Positions 46,830 through 54,818 of a DNA stretch of 64,000 nt are shown here, in pieces. Under the pieces are notes generated by a model, which was not told where the DNA came from, searched no databases, and saw only the letters and a list, made by a program, of their open reading frames with translations. Both the position numbers and the translations under genes were made by a program. Source of the stretch: Myxococcaceae bacterium. Its GTDB lineage: Bacteria; Myxococcota; Myxococcia; Myxococcales; Myxococcaceae. Every line of letters starts with the position of its first letter. Within the stretch, counting starts at the first letter, position 1. The stretch covers positions 1 to 64,000 of the forward strand of contig JAFGNZ010000224.1 in NCBI GenBank assembly GCA_016926755.1. Direction: 5' to 3'.

Positions 46830-48366
46830 GCAGGAGGCGCTGTGGGCGCTCGCCGCGGAGGAGCTGGAGGGCGAGGAGCGGGCTCGCGTGGCGGAGCACG
46901 TGGCCGGCTGCGAGGACTGCGCCCGCAAGCTCTCGGAGGTACGCCAGGCCCAGGCCCGCCTCCACCTGGTGCGGGAGGATGTGCCCCCGGTGCGCTGGGC
47001 CGAGGTGGATGAGCGCATCCAGAGCGCCGCGGCGCGACGGCTGGCCCGGCTCGAGCGGCAGCCGCGGTGGCCCTGGGCCCTGGTGACCGCGGGGGCCCTG
47101 GCCGCCGTGCTCGCCCTCGTGGTGCTCCGCCCGGTGGCCTCCCCTCCCCCTTCGAGCGCGCCCGTGGCCGTCCGCGAGCAGGAGCAGCCCCCCGCGCCGG
47201 CGCTGCCCGCCCCCATCGCGGAGCCACCTCCCGCGCCCGCGCCGGCCATCGCCACGCGCGTCGAGAGCGCCAGCGGTGCGTGGATCCGCGAGGCGGGCAC
47301 CCCCGAGCGCTCGCTCCAGGCGGGCGCCCCGCTCCGTGCGGGGGCCTCCGTGCGGACGCGCGCGAAGTCCGGTGCCCTGCTGCGGCTGCCTGACGCGAGC
47401 CGGGTGCGCCTGTCCCCGAACTCGGAGGTGACGCTGGCGCGCACCGAGGCGAAGGACGTGCACCTCAACGTCACCCGGGGCCGGCTCACCGTGCAGGCCT
47501 CGCACGTGGCGCGGCAGGGCTTCACCGTGGAGGCGGCGGGCCTCCGCGCCTCCGTGGTGGGCACCGTCTTCTCCGTCGAGCGCACGTCCCAGGGGGCCGT
47601 GGTGGCCGTGCTCGAGGGGAAGGTGCGCGTCGAGGCCGAGGGGCAGGCTCCCCGCTTCGTGTCCGCCGGGCAGCGCCTCGAGGTGCTGTCCGGCCAGCGA
47701 GCGCCCAAGGCCCGAGCCCTCTCTTCTCAGGATCGCAAGGCGTTTCAGGAGCTGGGGCTGCCTCTGGCGGAGGCCGTGCCCGCGAGCCGCTCCGTGGCGC
47801 GCGAGCCTGCCCCGGCCGTGGCGCCGGCTCCTCCCGCGGGGGAGCCTCTTGTGGCGGAGGCTCCTCCCACCGAGCCCCCCGCCCCCATGAGCGCACCGCC
47901 CGAGGAGCCCCCTGCCCCTGCCGTGGCCGCGGCGCCTTCGGAGGTAGAGGAGTCCGGCTCGGAGTTCGCGCCCTACCCCGTGCCCACGAGCCCGGAGCCG
48001 CTGGAGGCGGGGGTGCTGGCACCCTCCTCCGCGGCTCCCGACGCAAGCCAGGGGTTCGCGTCGCAATCGCCCTGGGCGCCACCGCACCCGGGGGTGGCGC
48101 TGCCGGGCACCGCGGACGCCCGCTTCCTTTGGCACGCCCGCGAGCAGCTCAGCGCCACGACGTGCGAGAGCTTCCTGGTGGGGCTGGCGGAGATCGCCGA
48201 GCGCAGCCGGGTCCGCGAGTTCCGCGAGCAGGCGCGCTACCTGCGCGCGCGGTGCTTCGAGGAGCGGCTGGCAGCGCCAGAGGCCTCGGCCGAGTACCGC
48301 CGCTACCTGCGCGAGTTCCCGAAGGGGCGCTACGTCCGCGAGGCCAAGGCCGCGCTGCTTCCCTGA
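46816..48366 (+). CDS. anti-sigma factor with zinc finger, FecR domain and C-terminal helical repeats
   Basis: The 516-residue protein begins with a zf-HC2 module (H28-x3-C32-x2-C35). A membrane helix spans about residues 83-106. A FecR-type beta domain (about 125-265) follows, with RLSPNSEVTLARTEAKDVHL and VVGTVFSVE. A long Pro/Ala/Glu-rich linker (about 320-420) leads to a short TPR-like end (about 430-516). Topology predicts a cytoplasmic zinc finger and an exoplasmic FecR part. GGAGG precedes the ATG inside the sigma gene, so translation is coupled. It probably binds the preceding sigma factor and senses an envelope signal. Confidence 0.88.
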   Translation: MARHEQEALWALAAEELEGEERARVAEHVAGCEDCARKLSEVRQAQARLHLVREDVPPVRWAEVDERIQSAAARRLARLERQPRWPWALVTAGALAAVLALVVLRPVASPPPSSAPVAVREQEQPPAPALPAPIAEPPPAPAPAIATRVESASGAWIREAGTPERSLQAGAPLRAGASVRTRAKSGALLRLPDASRVRLSPNSEVTLARTEAKDVHLNVTRGRLTVQASHVARQGFTVEAAGLRASVVGTVFSVERTSQGAVVAVLEGKVRVEAEGQAPRFVSAGQRLEVLSGQRAPKARALSSQDRKAFQELGLPLAEAVPASRSVAREPAPAVAPAPPAGEPLVAEAPPTEPPAPMSAPPEEPPAPAVAAAPSEVEESGSEFAPYPVPTSPEPLEAGVLAPSSAAPDASQGFASQSPWAPPHPGVALPGTADARFLWHAREQLSATTCESFLVGLAEIAERSRVREFREQARYLRARCFEERLAAPEASAEYRRYLREFPKGRYVREAKAALLP

Positions 48367-48405
48367 GCGCGCTCGCGGCTCACGCGCCTTGCTCCGGGCG
48401 ATGGC

Positions 48406-48921
48406 TCAACGTCCCGGGCCTTCCTCGGTGAACTCGGCATCCACCTCGCCGGGCATGTGGCGAGAGGCAGGAGCCGAAGGACGGGGGGAGCCCCCCCGCG
48501 AGGAACGTGCGCCGCCGAAGCCGCCAAAGCCGAAGGAGGTGACGTGCAGCGTGCCAGCCTGCATGCGGCGCTCCAGCGCGCGACGGAGCCGAGCGGCGAT
48601 CCACCGCCGTGTCGGAGGGATGAGCAGGAGCAAGCCCACCACGTCGGTGAGGACGCCCGGGGTGACGAGCAGCACTCCGCCCACCAGCACGAGGGCGCCG
48701 CTCAGGATGGCATCCTCGGGCAGGCGCCCCTGGGACGTCGCGGCCTGCCAGCTCCGGAGGACACGCCGGCCCTCCCGCCTGGCGAGTGAGGCGCCGAGAA
48801 GGCCCGTCACCAGGACGAGCGCAATGGTGGGCAGCACGCCCACCTCCCGGCCAATGCCGATGAGGAGGTACAGCTCCAGGAACGGCACCACCGTGAACGC
48901 GAGGAAGAGGTATTTCGCCAC
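48406..48921 (-). CDS. fxsA: FxsA family membrane protein
   Basis: The 171-residue protein matches the FxsA family. Its N-terminal helices include FLAFTVVPFLELYLLIGIG, a loop GLLGASLARREGRRVL and a second hydrophobic pair, ending near residue 110 with LLLIPPTRRWIA. The C-terminal ~60 residues are Gly/Ser/Arg-rich and likely disordered. In Escherichia coli, FxsA relieves phage T7 exclusion by F plasmid; its normal role is unclear. It lies 9 bases downstream of the DUF1499 gene in the same direction and is convergent with the FecR-type gene. Confidence 0.88.
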   Translation of the reverse strand: MAKYLFLAFTVVPFLELYLLIGIGREVGVLPTIALVLVTGLLGASLARREGRRVLRSWQAATSQGRLPEDAILSGALVLVGGVLLVTPGVLTDVVGLLLLIPPTRRWIAARLRRALERRMQAGTLHVTSFGFGGFGGARSSRGGSPRPSAPASRHMPGEVDAEFTEEGPGR

Positions 48922-48930
48922 GCCTCCTCC

Positions 48931-49662
48931 CTAACGCCCCGACTCCGCGTTTTCCGCTCCCGCGCCGACCCGGGAGGCGAGCGCCTGGAGGAATCGGTCG
49001 ATGCGCTCGGCGTTGGCGCCGAGATCCCCCTTGCCCACGCGAGACTTGGAGCGCATGTCCACGCGCGTCCCGTCCCCGTCGGGGCGGACCCTCACGACGA
49101 AGTCGTCTCGGAAGCGGAAGAGGCGGGTCTCCACCACGCCCTCGAAGGTCCGGGTCTGCGGGTCCACGGCCGTCACCTGCCAGCCTGACTGCTCGCGGGC
49201 CAGCACCAGGGCCTGCTGGAAGACGGCCTCTGGCGGCGCGCCCACCCGCAGCGGCGCGAGCTTCTTGTAGAAGTCGCGGACGATGGGCTTGAACTCCTCC
49301 GGGTAGGCCATGTCCCGCCCCTTGTTCTCGGGCAGGGCACCGGCCTGGGCAAAGGCGGGCACGTCCTCCAGGTCCGTGCTGATGTCATTGATGCGTGGCC
49401 GCCCTCCGGACGCGAAGCCGGGGAACACCACCACCAAGACGACCGCCAGCCCCAGCGCCACCGCGGTGAGCCCGTGCGCAACCCTGCCTCGCAGCGCGGC
49501 GATGAGCCCGGCCACCACGCCCAACAGGCCCACCACCGCCGCGAGCCCATAGAGGAGGAAGCCATACAGGCCCGACAGCAGGCCGCTGAGGGCGAGCAGC
49601 GGCCCCAGCACCAGCAGGAGGGCCGCGAGGAGGGAGATCCGGACCGACCAGGAGCGGAGCAT
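48931..49662 (-). CDS. DUF1499 family membrane protein
   Basis: The 243-residue protein has three membrane helices in the first ~85 residues. A soluble DUF1499 domain (about 90-230) follows, marked by RINDISTDLEDVPAF, the YPEEFKPIVRDFY stretch and TFEGVVETRLFRFRDDFVVRV. Family function is unknown. It precedes fxsA by nine bases, so the two probably form an operon. The start at 49662 lies directly before the first helix. Confidence 0.85.
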   Translation of the reverse strand: MLRSWSVRISLLAALLLVLGPLLALSGLLSGLYGFLLYGLAAVVGLLGVVAGLIAALRGRVAHGLTAVALGLAVVLVVVFPGFASGGRPRINDISTDLEDVPAFAQAGALPENKGRDMAYPEEFKPIVRDFYKKLAPLRVGAPPEAVFQQALVLAREQSGWQVTAVDPQTRTFEGVVETRLFRFRDDFVVRVRPDGDGTRVDMRSKSRVGKGDLGANAERIDRFLQALASRVGAGAENAESGR

Positions 49663-49719
49663 GGGCCGCAGGCTTGCTCAACTGGGGGCCGGAAATCCAG
49701 CGTTTCAGCCCAGGTGGCT

Positions 49720-50229
49720 TCAGCCGAGGTGATCGAGGAACGAGTTCGCCAGCAGGTACAGCAGGATGAGCCCGCCAATGACCGCGATGACCTTCGCCCC
49801 CGCCGGGAAGCCCTCGGGCGGAGGGGCATAGCTGGCGGACACGGCCTCGGACAGGCCCATCATCTCCCCCGCGTAGCGCGCGGTGCGCAGGAACTGGTCG
49901 GCCACCGTGTTGGCGTCATTGGCGGACAGGGGCCGCCCGAGCTGCGGATCCACGAGGCGGACCTCGGCGGAAGCGGCCAGCCCGGCGGCCTCCTCCACCA
50001 GCTCTCGGACGAGCTCCGTCCGGTCCGACAGCGGCACGCGCAGCTCCGTGGCGACGATCTGGCCGTTCTCGCGCAGCTCGCCCAGCTCCACGTCCCCGCT
50101 CTTGAGGCCCCACATGCGCGAGCCATTCGGGCGCGAGCTCGCCCCCCGTGCCGACAGGAGGGCGTCCACCCGGGCGCTGTCATAGGGCGTCCCGGGAACC
50201 AGGGTCTGAAGGAGCAGCTCGTATCTCAC
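49720..50229 (-). CDS. hypothetical C-terminally membrane-anchored protein
   Basis: I assign GTG at 50229, giving 169 residues beginning MRYELLLQTL, because ATG at 50262 would overlap the divergent gene's start. The soluble part (about 1-125) has an alpha/beta pattern with ELRVPLSDRTELVRELVEEA; a single membrane helix closes the protein (about 148-165). No family recognised. There is no Shine-Dalgarno before the GTG, but TATACT lies ten bases upstream, which would suit a leaderless transcript. It is divergent from the RlmI-like gene. Confidence 0.65.
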   Translation of the reverse strand: MRYELLLQTLVPGTPYDSARVDALLSARGASSRPNGSRMWGLKSGDVELGELRENGQIVATELRVPLSDRTELVRELVEEAAGLAASAEVRLVDPQLGRPLSANDANTVADQFLRTARYAGEMMGLSEAVSASYAPPPEGFPAGAKVIAVIGGLILLYLLANSFLDHLG

Positions 50230-50260
50230 GCGGGTTGGCAGTATACGCCGCGCCACGATC

Positions 50261-51547
50261 ATGCCCATGCCGCCCGGACACAAGAAGCAGGGAAGGCCCG
50301 CGCGCCCGCCGCCCGGCCGCGGACGCACACACCGCCCGGAGACTCCGGCGCCGGACCGCGCCGCGCCCGAGCTGGGCCCGGACGGCCTCCCCCAGGTCTC
50401 GCTCCTGCGCCGAGGCGTCGAGCGCTGGCAGGGCGGCCACCCGTGGATCTACCGCGCGGACCTGAACGGAGATCCCGGCCTGCCCGGCGGCGAGGTGGTG
50501 CGCGTCATCGACGGGCGCGGCTGGTTCATTGGCAAGGCCTTCTACTCGCGGCACTCCAAGATCGCCCTGCGCTGGCTCACCTACGAGGACGTCCCGGTGG
50601 ACGAGGACTTCTTCCGCCAGCGGCTGGCCGCGGCCGACGCGCTGCGGCGTAGGGCCCTGCCGGGCGAGACGACGTACCGGCTGGTGCACGGCGAGGCGGA
50701 CCAGCTGCCGGGGCTCGTGGTGGACCGCTACGGGGACTACCTCAGCGTGCAGTTCCTCGTGCCGGCCATGGAGGCCCGCAAGGAGCTGATCGCGGACCTG
50801 CTCACCGAGCTGTTCAAGCCGCGCGGCCTGGTGAACCGCTCGGATGTAGGCGTGCGCGCGCTGGAGGGCCTGCCGCAGGAGAAGGGCCTGATGCGCGGCC
50901 AGCTCCCGGGCCCCGTCCCCTTCGACGAGGGGCTGGTGCGCATGCGCGCGGATCTGCTGGAGGGCCAGAAGACGGGCGCCTTCCTGGACCAGCGGGAGAA
51001 CCACGTCATGGCGGCGCAGTACGCCTCGGGCGAGGCGCTGGACTGCTTCGCCTACGTGGGCGGCTTCGCGCTACAGCTCGCCACCAAGGCGCAGCGCGTC
51101 ACCGCCGTGGAGATCTCCGACGCCGCCGCCGCGCAGCTGCGCGAGAACGCCGCCGCCAACCGCATCACCAACCTGGACGTGGTGGTGGCCAACGCCTTTG
51201 ACTTCCTGCGTGACGCGGTGGACGAGGGGCGACGCTTCGACACCATCGTCCTGGATCCACCCTCCTTCGCGAAGAACAAGGAAGCCGTGGCGGCCGCGCT
51301 TCGCGGGTACAAGGAGATCAACCTGCGTGCCATGCAGCTGCTGCGGCCCGGCGGGTACCTGATCTCCGCCAGCTGCACCTACCACGTCAATGAGCAGGCC
51401 TTCGAAGACATGCTGGCCTCGGCGGCGGCGGACGCTCGGCGGCGCGTGCAGATCATCGAGCGCCGCGGCGCGGGCAGGGATCACCCGGTACTCCTGAATT
51501 TGAGGGAAACGCGCTATCTGAAGTGCTTCGTCCTCCGGGTCCTGTGA
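50261..51547 (+). CDS. 23S rRNA cytosine-C5 methyltransferase, RlmI-like
   Basis: The 428-residue protein fits the RlmI family, which makes m5C in 23S rRNA. A basic, Pro-rich tail (about 1-35) precedes a PUA RNA-binding domain with RRGVERWQGGHPWIYRADL and FYSRHSKIALRWL. A central EEHD-like domain contains the stretch from GEADQLPGLVVDRYG. The Rossmann methylase has DCFAYVGGFALQLA, VLDPPSFAKNK and the Cys of SASCTYHV. A second ATG at 50267 is possible. It heads a plus-strand run with the YkgJ-type, lipoprotein and glycerate kinase genes. The modified base is inferred from family. Confidence 0.87.
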   Translation: MPMPPGHKKQGRPARPPPGRGRTHRPETPAPDRAAPELGPDGLPQVSLLRRGVERWQGGHPWIYRADLNGDPGLPGGEVVRVIDGRGWFIGKAFYSRHSKIALRWLTYEDVPVDEDFFRQRLAAADALRRRALPGETTYRLVHGEADQLPGLVVDRYGDYLSVQFLVPAMEARKELIADLLTELFKPRGLVNRSDVGVRALEGLPQEKGLMRGQLPGPVPFDEGLVRMRADLLEGQKTGAFLDQRENHVMAAQYASGEALDCFAYVGGFALQLATKAQRVTAVEISDAAAAQLRENAAANRITNLDVVVANAFDFLRDAVDEGRRFDTIVLDPPSFAKNKEAVAAALRGYKEINLRAMQLLRPGGYLISASCTYHVNEQAFEDMLASAAADARRRVQIIERRGAGRDHPVLLNLRETRYLKCFVLRVL

Positions 51548-51595
51548 AACGGCCGGTTCGACCGCGGCCCCTCCGTTGTGAGAAAAGACACATGG

Positions 51596-52084
51596 ATGCG
51601 ACCGCGGAACTGGGACGACGAGGCCGAAGCCCCTACGGCCATAGGGGCTCTCGCAGAGGCGCGCGCGGTGCGCGAGCTGCGCGCCATCTATCGCCAGGCT
51701 GACGCGGCCTACGCTCCCTACTCCTGTCCCGCCAGCGGGGAGTGCTGCCAGCTGGCCCGGACGCGGCGCCAGCCCTGGCTGTGGTACCCCGAGTGGAAGG
51801 TGCTCTCCGGCCAGCGCCCCCTGCCGCCGCCGCGCGCGGACGGGGGCTGCCCGTACCTGGACGCCGCGGGCACGCGGTGCACCGCCTACGCGGATCGGCC
51901 CTTCGGCTGCCGGACCTTCTTCTGCGAGCGGATCCGCGGCCCCGCGCGCCAACCCGTGGACACGGTGGACGCGCTCCTGCGGCGCCTCGAGGCCGTCTCG
52001 CAGCGGGTGATGCCATCCCTGACTGGCCCTCGGCCCCTGCTGGCGTGGCATGCCGAGGCCCTATCCCTGGAGGAGCGGCGATGA
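51596..52084 (+). CDS. YkgJ family cysteine cluster protein
   Basis: The protein of 162 residues has the YkgJ-type metal-binding cluster: CPASGECC near the start, then CPYLDAAGTRCTAY, and PFGCRTFFC. These cysteines are thought to bind zinc or iron. The ATG at 51596 is used; an in-frame GTG at 51578 would add six residues. The stop overlaps the next lipoprotein gene's start as ATGA. Function is unknown; in other bacteria such genes often neighbour metal or redox functions. Confidence 0.85.
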   Translation: MRPRNWDDEAEAPTAIGALAEARAVRELRAIYRQADAAYAPYSCPASGECCQLARTRRQPWLWYPEWKVLSGQRPLPPPRADGGCPYLDAAGTRCTAYADRPFGCRTFFCERIRGPARQPVDTVDALLRRLEAVSQRVMPSLTGPRPLLAWHAEALSLEERR

Positions 52085-52425
52085 AGCGTCGATGGAAACA
52101 GTGGCTGGCGGTGGTGCTGCTGACGCTGCCGGTAGGCTGCCGCGGAGGTGGCTCGGGAGGTGTCGCCGAGGCAGTCATCGGCACCACGATCGCGGTGGCC
52201 AGCGCGGGCGTCTCGCGCTCCCAGGGCGGCTGCTACGCCTCGTGCCCCACCGGCACCACCTGCGACGAGAACACCGGCTACTGCGTCGCCCTGCCCTGCC
52301 GAGGCCAGTGCAAGGCGCACGAGCAATGCGTGGAGAGCGGGCTCCAGAGTCGCTGTGTCGCCATCGCGCTGCCGGGCGGAAACGTCACGGTCGAGCCTTC
52401 CAAGGAAGCGAAGACCGAACCGTGA
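52081..52425 (+). CDS. small Cys-rich lipoprotein
   Basis: The 114-residue protein is too short to stand out. It has a lipoprotein signal with lipobox PVGC (Cys20) and a Gly/Ser linker. A mature part holds about eight cysteines in C-x3-C, C-x6-C and C-x3-C-x5-C spacings. GGAG precedes the ATG, which overlaps the YkgJ-type stop (ATGA). The stop overlaps the glycerate kinase GTG start (GTGA). Tight coupling on both sides makes the gene call firm; function is unknown. Confidence 0.82.
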   Translation: MKRRWKQWLAVVLLTLPVGCRGGGSGGVAEAVIGTTIAVASAGVSRSQGGCYASCPTGTTCDENTGYCVALPCRGQCKAHEQCVESGLQSRCVAIALPGGNVTVEPSKEAKTEP

Positions 52426-53597
52426 TCCTCCGCTGGCTCGTTGCCCCTCAGGAGTTCAAGGGAACCCTCACCGCCGCCGAGGCCGCCGAGGCCCTCCGCT
52501 CAGGGCTGCGGCAGGCGGCGCCGGAGGTCCTCTTGGATGTTGCGCCCCTGGCGGATGGAGGGCCGGGGACGGTGGACGCGCTGCTCACGGGGACCCCCGG
52601 CGAGCGGCGGGTGCTCACCGTGCAAGGACCGTTCGGGGCGCCGGTCCAGGCGGCGTACGCCCTGCTGGAGGGCGGAAAGACGGCGATCATCGAGATGGCC
52701 GCCGCCTCGGGGCTGTCGCTGCTGGCGCCCGAGGAGCGGGACGCGCGGCGCGCCTCCACCTACGGCACGGGCGAGCTGATCTGCGCGGCGCTGGATGTGG
52801 GCTGCTCTCGGCTGATCGTCGGGCTGGGGGGGAGCGCGACGAATGACGCGGGGGCCGGGGCGCTCACGGCGCTGGGCTACCGCTTCCTCGACGCGGAGGG
52901 CCGGCAGCTGCCGCCGGGCGGGGCCGCGCTGAGGCGCATGGCGCGGGTGGACACCAGCCAGCGGCACCCGCGGCTGACGGAGGTGGAGCTGCTGGTGGCC
53001 ACGGACGTCACCTCGCCGCTGCTCGGGCCCAATGGGGCCTCCCGGCTGTTCGGCCCGCAGAAGGGCGCGGATCCGGCGGCGGTGGAGGAGCTGGAGCAGG
53101 CGCTGGCGTTCTTCGCGCAGAGCGTGGCGCCCGAGTTCATCCGGGTCCCCGGCTCGGGGGCGGCGGGAGGCCTGGGGTATGGGCTCGCGGTGCTCGCGGG
53201 CGCCAACATCGTCTCGGGCTACGCGCTGGTGGCCCAGGCGCTGCACCTCGAGCGGCGGGTGGCGGTGGCGGACGCGGTGCTCACCGGCGAGGGGCGCTTC
53301 GATCGGCAGACGTCGCTGGGCAAGGGCCCCGCCGCGCTGGCGCGCTCGGGCAAGGAGCTGGGCAAGCCGGTGGTGCTCTTCGCGGGCTCGGTGGTGCACG
53401 AGGAGGGGCTGGACGCCTCGCTGTTCCACGAGGTCATCGACGTGGGCAACCCGGCGCTCGACAAGGAGGCCGCCATCCTGGCGCTCCGGGCCGCCGCCGA
53501 GCGCTGGGCCTCCACGGCCCGGCACATGAAGCCCCACGACGCGCGCGACCGGAAGTACCGGGACGATGAAGAGCACATGGGGTCGGGATCATTCTAG
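52422..53597 (+). CDS. glycerate kinase (GlxK/GarK family)
   Basis: The 391-residue protein matches glycerate kinases that phosphorylate glycerate to 2-phosphoglycerate (or the 3-isomer) with ATP, feeding glycolysis. Diagnostic stretches are WLVAPQEFKGTLTAAEAAEA (about residues 5-24), the LADGGPGTVDAL motif, RLIVGLGGSATNDAGAGAL and ADAVLTGEGRFDRQTSLGKG. The start is GTG at 52422, overlapping the lipoprotein stop, with GGAAG upstream. The last ~20 residues are polar and beyond the conserved fold. It closes the operon and converges on a nicotinamidase-like gene. Confidence 0.92.
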   Translation: MILRWLVAPQEFKGTLTAAEAAEALRSGLRQAAPEVLLDVAPLADGGPGTVDALLTGTPGERRVLTVQGPFGAPVQAAYALLEGGKTAIIEMAAASGLSLLAPEERDARRASTYGTGELICAALDVGCSRLIVGLGGSATNDAGAGALTALGYRFLDAEGRQLPPGGAALRRMARVDTSQRHPRLTEVELLVATDVTSPLLGPNGASRLFGPQKGADPAAVEELEQALAFFAQSVAPEFIRVPGSGAAGGLGYGLAVLAGANIVSGYALVAQALHLERRVAVADAVLTGEGRFDRQTSLGKGPAALARSGKELGKPVVLFAGSVVHEEGLDASLFHEVIDVGNPALDKEAAILALRAAAERWASTARHMKPHDARDRKYRDDEEHMGSGSF

Positions 53598-53605
53598 CGG
53601 CGCGG

Positions 53606-53624
53606 GGCCGGGGCCTCCCCGGCC
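53606..53624. terminator. short GC hairpin between convergent genes
   Basis: GGCCGGGG and CCCCGGCC form an 8-base stem around CCT right after the glycerate kinase stop and touching the stop of the opposite gene. No T run follows, so termination is likely but not certain. Confidence 0.5.
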
Positions 53625-54595
53625 TACACGTCGAGCGGATCCGTGGTCCGCACCACCCGCATCCCCGCCTGCTGGAGCTCGCGGAGGGCCGCCTCCGCCA
53701 CGCGCGGGAAGTCGAGCGCGGGCGGCAGCGGATCCAGGGGCGGCGCCGGGACGGGGCTCATCGCGTCCTCGAGGATGAAGACGCGGCCCAGCTTCGAGCG
53801 GTCCGTCTTCTCGAGGTGCTGGCGCAGATCCATCAGCGTGGACAGCACGCAGTGGGATTTGGCCTGCCCGAAGACGTACACCCGGTCGAAGGACATGAGG
53901 CGATCGAAGAGCTTCGTGTTGAACTCGCCGACCTTCTGGCCACGCACCTCGGTCACCTCGGGAGAGAGGACGGAGTAGTTCTCCGTGAGCGGGTGCTCGC
54001 CCTTGAGCTCGAACCAGGTGGGCGTGTCCCGCGCGAGCGCGTGGAAGAGGCTGGCCTCGTACATGGCGGGCGCCAGCGGGTGGCTCAGGCCGCCGAGCAG
54101 CGCGTGGTAGGGCCACACGGTGAGGACATACTTGCCGCTGGCCTCGAGCCGCTCGCAGTAGGCCAGGCTCTCCTCCGGGTGGCGGGTAGGCCGCCAGCGG
54201 CCCTGGCGGATGTCCGCGGCGGTGATGGGCGTGAGCGGCGGCGGGGGCTTGCCGCTGGCGTCCTGCCACCAGGCGGGGTGGAAGATCTGGAAGGCCCGGT
54301 GGGTGTCGAGCGAGAAGAACAGCTCCGTGAGCCGGTCCAGGTTCCCGTAGATCCAGCGCAGCGCGCGCTGGGTGTCCTCGACGGCGCCTGGGACGAAGAG
54401 GCTGGCGCCCGGGATGCAGAAGGCCACCTGCACGTCGATGCCGAAGGCGGCGATCCGGACGCGATCCTCGCGGGCGGGGCGCAGGCGGTGTGCCTCGGCG
54501 TAGCGGCGGGCCTCGTCGGAGATCTCGCCGACGCGCTCGAGGTAGAGCTGTCCAGCGCGAGCGTCCTCATGGAAGCGGGGGATGGGCAGGGCCAT
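53624..54595 (-). CDS. nicotinamidase/isochorismatase-like cysteine hydrolase
   Basis: The 323-residue protein belongs to the isochorismatase-like hydrolases and is longer than a typical nicotinamidase (about 200). The catalytic triad is readable as Asp54 (FGIDVQVAFC), Lys198 (FELKGEHPLTENYSVL) and Cys249 (FGQAKSHCVLSTL). A WPYH motif fits the metal- or substrate-binding region. ATG at 54595 was chosen for GGAG six bases upstream; the upstream in-frame ATG lacks one. It may act in NAD salvage, but the family also hydrolyses other amides, so the substrate is open. Confidence 0.82.
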   Translation of the reverse strand: MALPIPRFHEDARAGQLYLERVGEISDEARRYAEAHRLRPAREDRVRIAAFGIDVQVAFCIPGASLFVPGAVEDTQRALRWIYGNLDRLTELFFSLDTHRAFQIFHPAWWQDASGKPPPPLTPITAADIRQGRWRPTRHPEESLAYCERLEASGKYVLTVWPYHALLGGLSHPLAPAMYEASLFHALARDTPTWFELKGEHPLTENYSVLSPEVTEVRGQKVGEFNTKLFDRLMSFDRVYVFGQAKSHCVLSTLMDLRQHLEKTDRSKLGRVFILEDAMSPVPAPPLDPLPPALDFPRVAEAALRELQQAGMRVVRTTDPLDV

Positions 54596-54818
54596 GGTGT
54601 TCTCCGAGAGCCCCTCGGTGGCTGGGGCCCTGTCACGCATCGTAGCCGCCAGCCCACGGCGCCGCACTGAGTCCCGCCGCGCGGGCGCGCGCGAGGAGGC
54701 GTAGGAGCGCTGCTACACGCTGGAGGAGGTCCACAGCAGCCCCGGGCGGGGGCACCCGCAGGTGCTCGACCTCCCGGCCGCCCTCTGTGCTGAAATCCCC
54801 CGTCTGCGCCAATCCATT
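54596..54818. other. 223-base intergenic stretch, no gene seen
   Basis: This holds the promoter of the hydrolase gene. I see no convincing reading frame or hairpin and no toxin-like remnant. Confidence 0.4.

Noticed and set aside
45624-48135. Minus-strand frames opposite the second sigma/anti-sigma genes
   Set aside because: The plus strand encodes recognisable sigma regions, a zf-HC2 module and a FecR domain; the minus frames do not.
52050-52421. Upstream extension of the glycerate kinase frame
   Set aside because: It overlaps the small lipoprotein gene and lacks kinase homology; the GTGA junction at 52422 fits a coupled start.
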